Shown piece by piece: positions 10,566 to 21,966 of a stretch of 64,000 nt of DNA. Under the pieces are notes generated by a model. It was not told the DNA's origin, did not search any database, and saw only the letters and a program-made list of their open reading frames with translations. The DNA is taken from NCBI GenBank assembly GCA_014526335.1, contig JACTAT010000223.1:62001-126000 (forward strand). Direction: 5' to 3'. The stretch is from Chrysaora quinquecirrha (Eukaryota > Cnidaria > Scyphozoa > Semaeostomeae > Pelagiidae). Made by a program: the position numbers and the translations under genes. The stretch's first letter is position 1; every line of letters begins with the position of its first letter.

Positions 10566-12669
10566 TGCTCATTAACTCAAGATAAATTGTGGCTCAACAT
10601 TGAATCAGGAAACAATTACGCCATGCAGTTTCCCAACCAGTCTTTTCTATTGACTATGCTTTCTCTTTGCAAAAATAATCCTCAAATGATATCGTCAAGA
10701 ATATACAAGTTTTTGTCTCTTTAGAGCTGTATAACCTTACCACACAGATAAATTTTCGCTTAACTTACGAGATTTAGCTTCTCCTCACTCACATTACTTG
10801 TGGGGCCAACACCCTTTATTCTCCCCACATAGCAAATTGCTAATTACCTCTATTCTCAACATGCTTGTACCTATGGCTTGTACAAACAACAACTACAGCT
10901 ACACAAATTGTTACTCCTCAGTGAGACACACTTCTTTTAAACAATGTGTGATGGTGCCCCTTTGGGGTGCTTGGGTAGCCTGTGAACATAACACGTTCTG
11001 TCCATTAATTACCCAAAACGTACATGGATTACAGGTAGATAGCTGATGATTCGCACACTTTTCCCCTTGGTGGGGAAATATTCAATTCTAGTACAATTAC
11101 CCACACCATTCCATTGGTAATCTGAAACACATAACTCGGCTTAGTTGCCCTGTCTGTCAGTCAGTTCAACTGTACTCTTATATTTCTCAATTTCCTCTAT
11201 TATCATCTATATATAAAAATACTTGATTACTCTTTTTACAGACTTACACACCTTTGCAATTGCATTCAATGCTCTGATTGAAATTCGCCAATCTCGAAAT
11301 TCAAAATTCGTTTAGCACTGTTGGGTGCGAATATTCCTATTTTTCTTATTTTACCGTTTACATTATTCAAATCAAACACATCTGTGGGGCTAAAAAACCC
11401 CAAAAAACCATTTCAAAATAAACAAAAATTTCAAACATTACTTTAGGTTGCAACGAATGCATAACTTACAAAAGCCCAATCATTACAAAAAACTTTATCA
11501 GAAACTTGAATTGGTTACATTGACGCTTGACATTCTTCTTTAAACTCGATAACCTTTTTGCACACTTGCACACCATTTTCAATTGCATTCTAGGCTACTT
11601 TATCCTATCAGAGAGTATATACAATGCAAAGCAACATACAAACTTAAATTCGCTGATCTTTAACTAAAAACTAGTCACAAATACTCATATTAGAATTCAC
11701 AAGGCTTCTATCATTGTATGTTGAGTGGTAGACTCCTATTTTTCTAATTTCACCCTTATATTATTTAAATCAAGCATTTAGGAAAATATATTTTAAATTG
11801 GTTATGTTTGAGAAATCTTTATGGTTTCTGGGTACATATAAGGTAACATATATGTATGAGAAATATAGTTTTTAGTGATTATAGAGCACGTTTAGGTAAT
11901 TTATTCATAGAAATTGTAACATTCAAGTGCAGGGGGGGATGAAGCGAGTTGGCGCAAGGGCAGAAGTTCGCTTTTTCTGATGAAGCTCATGGCGGTCGAT
12001 TGTTAGCAAATTTTCGTCAGACTTGAAGGCGAGTGTTCATTCATAGACATTGTTTCTTTTCCCACTGGATGCAGTTTTTAATCTTTGAAATACATTTCTA
12101 ACAGATGACGTTGTTATGAGAAATAGTGGTCGCAGAAATAGTAGAAAAATATGCTTCTTAATTTGGATATTGTTAGGCCATGATTTTTTTCGCGCGCAGC
12201 TACTGTTTTTTAGAATGAATTTTCTTGGATTTCAAAAGAAATTCTTCAAAAATTTGAAAAGAATAATGAAAATAAAACGTTGGGAAACATTCTAAGCCGA
12301 AGGCTCCCAAAGGCTCCCCAAGGATTATGGGTGAAATGAAGGTGCAAAATTTCCTGTTGTTTTTTCAATTTTTGCTTGCCCGCCATTTTCACGGTTGTTG
12401 GCTCCCCGTTGCTCAAATCATCCTTGTTGATCTTTCATAAGATTCCAACGGATACGCAATGGCCCTGTTGTCCAGGAAACATTTTAGTTATCTTTTTTAC
12501 TGTTGCACTGTATTGCAAAAGTAAAAATTTTTTAGGATCAATTTAGAAAGGTTTACCATATCACTATACAATTTCATAAAATGGATGATTGCAAAATGAA
12601 ATAAATTGTTTGAAGCACGCCTATACACATTTAATTTTTTGGCTGTGAACACATTTTTCACACTCTTAG
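10566..12669. other. No gene seen; contains a diverged direct repeat
   Basis: Only short frames. Two regions (about 11240-11390 and 11560-11790) share the order CACACNTTTNCAATTGCATTC, an ATTCGC..ATCT stretch, CCTATTTTTCT and TTATTTAAATCAA-like blocks, and appear to be old direct copies. 11935 onward is AT-rich with a short G-run. Confidence 0.4.
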
Positions 12670-15600
12670 ATGCATAAAAGATCGATCGTCATTGAAGGAG
12701 ATACTCCTGGTAAACCAGCAAGCAAAAAAGGTAATAAAGTTACTAATTCAAGTAATTCGCGTAAGGAGCTGTTTCCTTCAGTAGAACCAAAAGATAGTAA
12801 TTTAATTAAGTGTGGGCCAAAATATTTATGGTCTGATAAGGAATTGTGTCACTTAGTTGAATATATTGCCTTATTTTGGGAACCCAAAGATAATTGTCAG
12901 TTGCCTCAACATAAAGAGCCAGTTTTTTGGGAGAAATGTAATATGTATCTGAAAGGTCAGAGCGTGAAAAACACACACCATCTTCAATGAGAACAAAGGT
13001 GATAAAATATTTAATTCCCACTTTTGAAACTATTGAGAGTGCAGAAGAATTTTATAATGTTGATTATATAGAAGGAAGTAAAAGGTTAGTCAACAGCAAT
13101 GATGCCTCCTTCGAGTCTGCGTGTTCCTCAGTTCTACATGAAATTTACAGAGATTGACATCAAAAATGAAACTCCAGATTCTTAATCAAATATTTATGTA
13201 ATATGTGAATGAGATTTCTGATGATGAAGAATTTTTAAAGAAATTTCCTAAAGATTGTCTATCTACATATGCAGAGGGCGTATTTAATCTTCACAATGCC
13301 GAAAAGATAACATCATTCATCATGCTGCACGATGTTTTCTGCTTAGAGATGACAGGTCACAGACAAGGCTACCAATAGGAAGAATGCCATTTGGGCTGTT
13401 AGATTATATGGTCAGGTTCTTTTCTCTTGAAAAAACCAATAATTTGAGATGTGAAAAAGATTATGAAGAATGGCAAGTGAGTATGTATGCCAATTTTGGT
13501 GTTAAATGGGCTTCCATGCATAGAGGGCCTGCATGGGAATATGATGTGTGTGGTGAATCTGAAGCACAAATGTCAGTGCCTGCTGTTACCAATGATGATT
13601 TTTCTCTTGAAATGATGCCTATTTCATTGGAAAATACTGACTGTGTCATTAGTGAAGGTAATGGTGCAGATCTTCTGGCAAAAGCATTGGAGATGAGCAG
13701 TTTGGATGACATGTCCTTGCAGACAGATGCAGAAACAAACATTGCCATGACTGTTGATCCCTCTAACCTCTGGTCTTCCCTTAACACAAGTGCAGCTAAA
13801 GATGAAATGAGAATGGGAGGTAACAGTCAAGAACATGTAGCTAGCAAGTATGGATTGGGTAGAGACACTAAGTCAAAACCTTCTAGGTGTTTGAAAGTAA
13901 ATGAGTCAATGATGGCTAAGGTCAATGTTCCTGGTCTGAGTTGTCGTGCCATTCAGTCTAAAGTGCAGCAGAGTGACATAGAGCAGTCTTCAGCTATTCA
14001 GAATGTTGTACTGGATAAAATAGCAGTGGAAAATCCTGGTGGTCGTTTTTGGATAAAGGCAAATGGGTGTGATGTGTCGAAAGGTCTAAGGGAATCTCTA
14101 TATCAAGTCTGGTCAGGTGATAGTGATCTTGGGGATGGTGCATTGCAGAAGCAATATGAATGTTATAGGAAGCGGATTGAGTTTTGTAGTGGTATCGGAC
14201 TTGGTAAAAGGAAAAATAGTCTTGTAAGCGATCTTGGAGAGTTGTTGTTGGAGTTGCTAGTTGACAGAGGTTTTTTGAATAAAGGATTAGAAGAGTCAAA
14301 GGAGGTCTACAATAGCATTGTGGACAAGAAGAATTCATCTTCCGAAAGTCTTTTTGCTCTTGCTTTGGATGTTGAAGGTTACCGACAACTGCTTGAAATG
14401 GTTGACAAGTATTCATCAGCTGCTAATGCTATCCTTTCATGTGTTGTATCACCTCAAACAGTACATTCAAATGTTCCCAAACAACTTGCTGACTTACGGG
14501 AGGAATTGCTGCCATATTTAAAGAATTTGTTCCTGAAACATCGTGATGTTGCATCCCATTTGCTCATATTTATGATTTCTGATGAGAAAGGTAACATGAA
14601 ACCCTATGCAATTCCTGTCAGAGCAATGCCATTTCGTTCTATTACTGATGCAAAGGTACGAGAATTAAGAGATGAGTTGAGGGACGCTCTTACTTCACGT
14701 GGTCTTGTGGTTGTTGGATTTGTAACTGATGGGGAGTGGAACTCAATAAGAACTCAAGGTTCAACCCGACCTGTATCTGTTATTCAACTTATGGCGAATG
14801 CCCGCAAGGAAGCAAGGAAAGTCTCAATCAAAAAAATTAAAGAATACTTCTCATTATCTGCTTCAAAGAAACCAATGAAAAATACCAGTTGAAGATTTGA
14901 TATTCTTACAAGACCTGTGCGCAAATGGAAAACCAGTTGAGGAAGCCATATTCATTTTCTACCGAGCAAAATTCTTTCCATTTCATTATGACCCAAAAAT
15001 TTTCACTGGCAATTTTGATTCAAATTCTTGCTTTAAGGCCGTCTTTGCACAATATCTTTATATCCACGTAATAAATAGCTATTCTGTCGATGATGTTGAT
15101 TTCATTCACAATGGTTATTTCCCTGAATTATGTGACAACAGCAAAGAATATTTCCATGAAAGAGAGGATCATGGCCATTTACTCAAGAGGCTTACACAAT
15201 GCTTTCGTTGGGGAAACTTCCAATTCATTGACAGCAAAGTTTTCAAAGAAGCTCTAGCAGATCCAAGCACTGGTCTAACGAAGCAAGCACTGACTGGTGA
15301 GAGGAAGCAAAATGTGCATGATTGCGAATTAATATGGTCTTTAGGTGTTCTTCAATTTTTGGACGGTAAGGGATACCAGAAAGAGGCACATCTTGTAAAG
15401 TTACTCTGAGATTGGCATCGAGCTGTTGATGGTAGAGGTCTTAGTGAAGCAGAGAGGTCAGTTTGCATTCATAACATGTTACATTGGATTTTGAGAGATT
15501 TAATACCAGGTTTTGTCAAGGGTTGCATAGATTTTAGAAATGTTGATGTTTCACTAAATATAGCACATGATAGAGTTAGTGGTTTGAAAAGGGAGGTTGT

Positions 15601-16036
15601 TGTTGGTTTGCTTGCAAATTTGACTAGTCTTCAGCTTCGTAGAGATGAATATGCAAGAAGAAGTATTCCTCCAGAACACCCAAGAGCCGGAACAAGTGAT
15701 GATGTTGAGTCATTCATATCAGTTTTGCATGAAATTCTTGGAGACACATTTGATACCAAAGGATTTTACAACTCTTTCCCCAAAATACTGAATGAGTTAC
15801 TCTGAGATTGGATCAGCTCTGACATCAGATTTTATTACTGGACTGGTCATAAACATAGGTTCTCCAATATGCCATTGGCATCATTCAACCAACCATCATT
15901 GAAAGGTAAGGAAAGACTAGACATCATAAAGCCTTCTAGGAGAGCTGATCCTGGTGTCTTCTGTGCTAGACGTGCTGATCTTCCTATTCATAATGCTACC
16001 ACAGTAAGAACCAACAACCAAGTTCCACAAGTTTGA
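12670..16036 (+). pseudogene. Large gene of unrecognised family, several frameshifts and two nonsense codons
   Basis: Coding-like sequence runs for 3.3 kb. The first part (12670-12990) has a tryptophan-spaced segment (KYLWSDKELCHLVEYIALFW) that could be Myb-like. The frame then shifts near 12975, and again around 13370. A 502-codon open stretch (13384-14892) follows, with RDVASHLLIFMISDEKGN and GLVVVGFVTDGEWNS; the last could hold an acidic catalytic residue. A one-base shift near 14885 moves to the frame of 14897-15409. From there the frame stays the same to about 16036, broken only by TGA codons at 15407 and 15803, both in the context CTC TGA GAT TGG (probable CGA to TGA changes). Near the end is PEHPRAGTSDDVESFIS. 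I know similar multicopy proteins from invertebrate genomes but cannot name the family or its function. No terminal repeats were found. Confidence 0.6.
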
Positions 16037-16729
16037 GGAGAAACTGCCAATACCACCTGATCCAAATCAAAATTGTTAAAACCATCCATGTTATTTCTGC
16101 ATTCTCTAGCTCACCTATTATAACATTAATTCTTAAGGATATCATCAGGCAATTCTGTTTGCTTTTTTGGTTGTGAGCTTGGTTCTTTATTTCCAAGGCT
16201 TATTTCTGGCTATGTGGAAACATTTTCGACCATATCCTTTGCATCGTGAAGCTTTAAAATTTTACCATTCAAACTCCTATCATACATGAATTATAGAGAA
16301 AATAGTACCCAACGCAGGAATAACAGATGCACTCTTTGCAATACATATAAAAATAGAAAAAGTAATAGTATAAATAGTTATACTTATAACATGCTGAGTC
16401 TTAGTATTAATAATGATGATAATAATGTTGTAAAATTAGTTGTGTAGGAGGCACCTGACTCTTGGAATAATCAAACTTCACGATGTCACTGTGGCCTAAG
16501 CTACATTTGACGGGAAAGGTGTGACCCCAAATGACATTAGTTTGGGTGTAGTTAAGGTAATAGCTCTCTCTCTCTCTCTGCCTCTATCTCTCTCCACCCC
16601 CTCTCTAACTTCTTTTGCTCGTCATCATCACAACAGATGATTAGGGTAACATGCCAATTTTAAAAATACATCAAGAACACCATTTTGTACAATACTTTTT
16701 GAGCAATCCAAATAGTTGTGTACCAGTAG
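16037..16729. other. Non-coding, with a pyrimidine simple repeat
   Basis: No gene seen. 16564-16615 is a CT microsatellite (CTCTCTCTCTCTCTC, then interrupted TCTC and CCCC runs). Confidence 0.6.
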
Positions 16730-17075
16730 GACGTTTTGGCTCAGACCAAGAGAACACTTATTTTGTTCAAGAAACATTCTTATATATAGCTTTTTATGCT
16801 GAGCCAAAGAGGACACTGAGGACACATTCCACATATTTTTCATTCAAGGAACAAGATTCTCATGAAGAACTTTCCAATCAGCATAACCATTTATCAGTAT
16901 ACCTTCTTGGGCTCAGACCAAGGGAACAGTTATTTATCCAAAACATTTTAAAAAAGATCATTCCAGTAGATACAATGCAAATACAATAAATACCACACAA
17001 AGAAGCCTGCACCAGTAAAACTTTTGTGCTCAGACCAATAGCACACTAGTTTATTCAAGAATTATTCTGATGTGC
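16730..17075. repeat. Degenerate repeats around GCTCAGACCAA
   Basis: GGCTCAGACCAAGAGAACACTTATTT near 16738, GGGCTCAGACCAAGGGAACAGTTATTT near 16910 and GTGCTCAGACCAATAGCACACTAGTTT near 17020 are related copies. Each is followed by a CAAGAA/CCAAAA stretch and AT-rich DNA. Spacing is irregular (about 170 and 110 bp). Their origin is unclear. Confidence 0.65.
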
Positions 17076-17129
17076 ACCTTGCCATTTTGTGAAAAACAGA
17101 GAAGCATTCTCTTTATTCAACAAAGATTT

Positions 17130-17208
17130 GTACGAAGGTTTCTCCATGTTTTACAAGGAGTGGCTCTGGCATAGTAATCAAATCCTGCGACAATGAGTGG
17201 GTGGCACC
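17130..17208 (+). repeat. Left arm of an inverted pair with shared coding potential
   Basis: This stretch matches the reverse complement of 17611-17690 at roughly three of four positions over about 78 bp. Both arms, each read in its own direction, encode a similar peptide (TRSGSGIVI, eight residues, then NEWVAP here; TRSGSGTII...NEWVAP in the other arm). GSGxVI...WxAP is reminiscent of the SYLF (Ysc84-like) domain, but the match is too short to rely on. Confidence 0.5.
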
Positions 17209-17610
17209 CTATGAAACCCCTGCACGTTGGCAGATAATACAGTTGGCCATTTACAACTGGGGGACAGGAAGCCTGAGTAATTACATAAGACTTGTTAAGC
17301 ATCGCTGTTTATCATTTGTGGCATTAAACACTTGGTTTTTTTTATCTTTTAGATGCTATGTTGTTGCATGGCATGAATTATCAAGGGCAAAAAGCAGCAG
17401 CTAGAATTAGTTCCTATTGCTTTTCAAATAATTTGCTGGGAACACTAAAGTAGCATATGTATAAACATTTTCATTTTACAAAAAGAAGCATCCACAAAGA
17501 ACCAAGCAAGCTGACAATCTACAAATCCCATTGACAAGAAAGAAGCAATGGTATACTGCACGTTTTTGCTCACATCAAGGGAAAAAATTTTCTAGACTAC
17601 CTACCACTTG

Positions 17611-17690
17611 AGGTGCCACCCATTCATTGTAGCCAAATGCAATTATTGTGCCTGAACCACTCCTTGTACTACATGCCGAATCTTCAGTAT
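17611..17690 (-). repeat. Right arm of the inverted pair
   Basis: Minus-strand counterpart of 17130-17208. On this strand the peptide-coding stretch is followed by CAAGTG|GTAGGT, a plausible splice donor. The arms could therefore be two diverged copies of an exon in opposite orientation, or the ends of a 560-bp MITE-like element. Confidence 0.45.
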
Positions 17691-17786
17691 GAATTTATCT
17701 AGAATAACAGTTTCAATATTGAAATACAAATTCAAAGATTGTGTCTCAGAGAGAGTCCATATTAACTAGTTGTTTTGCTATGCTTC

Positions 17787-19274
17787 TCAACATCTTTGCT
17801 CCAACGACCTCTTTTTGTAATTTGAAGAGCCATATAGTGCCCTGAGAAACCTATCAAGAAACTGAATGAGATATACTTTATGGACATTGAAATCTGCCTT
17901 GGAATTAAGAAGAGAGTGCAAATCTTTTGTCACTTCACTTGCAATGTAACCCACAGAATTGAAGCCACATCGATAATCAAGCTGAACTAAAATGGCATTT
18001 TCATCTTTTACATTTTCTGGCTCTGGTTGAAGTCGAGCAGAAACACTGGAGTGTGCTGTTAACCAGTGAGCATGTGTCTTTTCCAGTTCATCTTCCATTG
18101 AGCTGTGAAAACGTGTTCCCAGAACTTTGGAATTGGCTGTGAATTCCAAATCTGCAGAGTCATCTTGTTCTTTGTCTTCATTTTCTATGGCATGTGTGTC
18201 ACTTATGGGTTCAAGGTGAAGAATGTTATGATTTGCTTGGTTTAATGAAAGTGGCTGTGTTTTGAACATAAATATGGAGAAGACATTTACTGGTGGGATG
18301 GTAAAAGACAGTTCAAAGGTGTTGGTTTTTCTCAAACTGGCTGGTGATATGTTGCCTAGTACATATTCAGTTGTTTCTGTGGATGGGATATCAAGCTCTA
18401 ATTCAGCATTAATTGCTTCATATGTGTTATCAAGTATGGGATTGAGATGGCAAAACTTGAAGGTGTGGGGGTCATAAACAAGCTGATGGTAAAAATTGTT
18501 TAAACTTTTCTTAACTTTTGTAAGGAAACCATTAGCAACTAAATAACCTGCATTGAATAATTTGTTGATAATAATATTTGGATCTTCATGTTCCTTCACA
18601 AACTTATATGCCTTCTTTATGCCAATGCCTCTTATCGATGGTACATAATCACATCCTGCAAACACAGCCATAGTTTTGAACATTCTATTGTCAAATCCCA
18701 AAAATTTATTGTTAAAAGCTCCCTGCCTTAGCACATTGGGCAAAGAAAGAACCTGCCCTGTGTTTCTCTCAGAGTCAAGCTTATAAAGAACCTTAGTGTA
18801 CTCTTGATTGCCAAAAACAAGCAGGTCAGAATCTTCAGTGATTATGTAATCAATTAATCCAGCTTTCTGAAGAAAAGTAAGCTGGGAGTCACTTTCAAAA
18901 GGGGCCACAATGCAGTCAACACCTAAATCCCTGCATCTCTTCATTGCTTCTATAGCATCTTCATGGGTAATTGATACTGCCTGCCTGAACAATTTGAGAG
19001 CCTCACCTCTGTCACCTGTAGTGAGAGCTTCCTTTCCCTTGCTTAGCTTTGCCTGCCTCCTCTCCAGCCTCAGCGCAGCTTCACCTCTCTTCATTTGGGG
19101 TATACAGCCATCAACAGTAAAATCGGCTTTGCGCCTATTTGAATTAATTTTTCGACTTGCTTAACAAAATATTTGATATGATCGTCGCAAGGCAAACCCA
19201 TGGCAAAGACTAGAATCAAGCTCGATCTCTTCAACAAACTCACTTAAAAAGCCAAGTAGATTTTGTATTTCCAT
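17787..19274 (-). pseudogene. EXO1/XPG-family nuclease with HIRAN-like C-terminal segment, damaged N-terminus
   Basis: A 435-codon intronless open frame (19094-17787) has the XPG-I nuclease core: acidic metal-ligand motifs VAPFESDSQL, IITEDSDLLVFG and FAGCDYVPSIRGIGIKKA, plus the helix-two-turn-helix glycines. It is closest in layout to exonuclease 1 (5'-3' exonuclease/flap nuclease of mismatch repair and resection). Upstream, the N-terminal domain is recognisable but broken: an ATG at 19274 begins MEIQNLLGFLSEF, then about 20 residues covering the first catalytic Asp are reduced or lost. A frameshift near 19115 separates IGAKPILL from VDGCIPQMKRGEAALRLERRQ. The last 120 residues do not match EXO1; they carry PENVKDENAILVQLDYRCG then VGYIASEV, a HIRAN-like pattern (DNA-end binding in HLTF). 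EXO1 normally has no HIRAN domain, so this is either a fusion or a mobile lineage. Confidence 0.7.
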
Positions 19275-19289
19275 TTTATACGACTTTAA

Positions 19290-20720
19290 TCTAAAAATTT
19301 AAAATGTAGATGACTAGGCCACTCGCAGTTTGAGATCCGCACGCCACCTGAGCAATTTGAAACTGAGGTGTTTCAGAGGGGGAATTCATCGCAAGGAGTG
19401 CACGTGTGCAATTCCGCTTCATACCCCCCCTGTTTCAAGTGTAAGTAATGAAATTTTTTTTAAAGTTTACAATGATTGTTTATAGTGTGGGAGTGACAGC
19501 TATGATCAATGTAGTAGTGTGTTGGGGTTTTCGCAAGTTTATAGGTCTGTATTCATAACAATGTACAGTGTACTGGTATTCAAGTACACCCATGTTGTTG
19601 CTTTTACTTTTCAAGTATACCAGGTAGCAAATTGTGTTTGTATGTGCAGCATCGATTTTTAGCATATAGTACGGTGTAGCAGGTGCTCTGTACCATCATA
19701 TCGGGAAGTTGTCACACCCCACTACAGCTTGTTATAAGAACATTTTTAATGTGTATGTTTGTAAAAATGGTGAAATTGTGATAGAAGAGATTTCAGTTGA
19801 AGTAAGGTTTGTTTAGAACTCTTTCATCTATGGGGTCAGAGATGGGCAAATAAGTCGATTGTTAATTTATGGTGAGCTTCATTTGGAATTGCAGATCAGA
19901 TATAAAAAATGGGATATTTTTTGCTGAAATGAAATAAACTGAAATTTGGTTAAACATGATGCAATTTTTACAAAGAAATTGAGTTATTTTTTTCGTTTTA
20001 AGTTGATTTTGGGGATATATGTATAGGTTACATAGGATAGGCTGGGTATAGATGTCTATCTATATAGATTGTTGTATATTTAGAACCGCACACAAGTTTC
20101 TATGAAGAATAAACAAGTTGGGTACTTTTAGGTGCTTAATTGCTGCCCCCTGCTAATAACTTTTTTGAAAAAATTTGCCCCCGCTCTTATTAGGGTTCCC
20201 TCACTCATTAAGTTTGCATTAATATTGATGCTGATATTTTTTTACTAATGTTAGTTTGGTGTTCTTTGTGTGAAATTTAACTTCTACATTTAATTTTTTG
20301 GTTAGAGCTATGGATTTCCTAAGGCTTTAAGCACTATAGGAACCATCACCCTGCATTTCAGCAGTTTCAAGACATTGGAATGGTAGTTGCGACCCCTGGC
20401 CTATTCCAACCCCCCAACCAATTAGGCACCTAAGAGTATGTTTTGCATATTGTTTTATTTGGTAATTGTATGGTTATGTTTTGTGAAGATGAGATTACGT
20501 GTAAAAATGCATTCTTTTGCTTTTCATTTTTTATATTAGTTTTTCCAGTGTTTTAGTGTGTACATGTTTGTTATTGTTGTTATTTTTTGGGTAATCAAGG
20601 CTCGATGTTGTTATCAAAGTGTGTGGTGATAAAAAAGAGTGTAGGAGGATGTATAAGGTGAGAATTGGTAAAGATGCTGATTGTGCATGTTGGTATATTT
20701 TTCCTGTTCATTTTTTTTAA
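19290..20720. other. No gene seen
   Basis: AT- and T-rich sequence without an interpretable frame, sharp repeat or RNA-like structure. Confidence 0.4.
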
Positions 20721-21459
20721 ATGGCCGAGAAAAGAAATTTCGCTATTGTTGGTTATGTGAATGATGTTTCTGCAACAAAAGTTTCGAGATATAAAAATAA
20801 TGAATTTTGATGTTCAAATTAATGTCCGGGAGAAGGTTGGAAAAAAAGTACGAGTTATGGAACCAAGATCCATCAAATGAAATTTGTTCATGGGGAAAAA
20901 TGAGTTGAAAGCCCTGTAAAATTAATTAATTTGAGTGAACCAACGCAAGGATCCAGTTTTTCATCAAAATATCTAGATGAGCCGCTAACATTTAAATTTA
21001 CATAGCTATTACCATTAGATATAGCTGAATCATGAAAGTCACACCAAGTGGTTTTTTTGACATTGACGGAAAAATCAAATGGAAAGAAGAAGGGAAGTGA
21101 GTATTGGTGTAGAAAGGGAGAGAAGGAGAGTGAGAGATGGGATATTAGCTGATGTGTAAGGCAATTTAATAATTTCAATCTGGGGTGTTCTAATAGATCA
21201 AATCAAGAATGAAAAGTGCTTTCATTTAAAAAATATCGATGTAACAGAATTTCAAGGGATTGGACTTTCTATGACTGGAAATACTGAGGTTGAAGAAAGG
21301 GAAGCAGTTGACATTGATTCGGGAAAAATAGCGTAATTTATAAACAGTAAGATGATCTTGGCGTTAAACACAAAATTCAGAATAAAAACAAAAAGAAAAG
21401 GCGAAAAAATTCAGAAAGCCCCTGGTTATTTATTTAAAAAAGGTAGGCATAAAGCTTAT

Positions 21460-21630
21460 ACCGAGGGGCAATTCAATTAACTCCTTGAAAATCTCGTACA
21501 CCTTTACTGGAAGTCCTATTGTTTTCTTGGAAATCCCTTGACAGTCCTTTTGTTTTAATGAAAATCTTGTGCGCTTTTTTGCAGAGTGAAATGCCCCTCG
21601 GCTTATACAGTAAATGGGAATTTGTGGGAG
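21460..21630. repeat. Dispersed repeat, copy B
   Basis: Same-orientation relative of 4820-4960 (shared CCTATTGTTTTC, TGGAAATCC, CCTTTTGTTTTAATG and AGAGTGAAATGCCC). It lies in the presumed intron of the RPA-like gene. Confidence 0.6.
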
Positions 21631-21852
21631 AACGGCAACAACCAAATATTTTTATTGAAAATAGACTCCTCCTTTTGATCAGGAAATCATATCAAGTCAA
21701 TCAATCAATTTTCAACAGATTAAGAAAAATACCTTCCCAGAGGGATGGCCGCTTTGATACTGACACGTTTTCCTATTTTGATAATAAAAGAATGTGACAA
21801 TGCGTGAAGAACAATACAAATCCCTTACCTTAACACTTTGTTGCTAAGATAG

Positions 21853-21966
21853 CAGGTCGTCTCAGGTCGTTTCAGCCTCGATTCCAAATTTGACGGCTCG
21901 TTTCAGGTGGTTTCAGGTGGTTTCAGGTCGTCTCAGGTGGTTTCAGCTTGTTTCAGGTCGTCTCAA
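21853..21966. repeat. Ten-base minisatellite TTTCAGGTSG
   Basis: About ten tandem copies of a 10-bp unit (TTTCAGGTGG, TCTCAGGTCG and close variants), interrupted once around 21875-21895 by CCTCGATTCCAAATTTGACG. Located within the presumed RPA-like intron. Confidence 0.85.

Noticed and set aside
13994..14416. A 140-codon open frame antisense to the 12.7-16.0-kb gene
   Set aside because: It is a shadow of the 502-codon plus frame; its composition (runs of His, Tyr and Thr) is typical of antisense reading and it has no domain.
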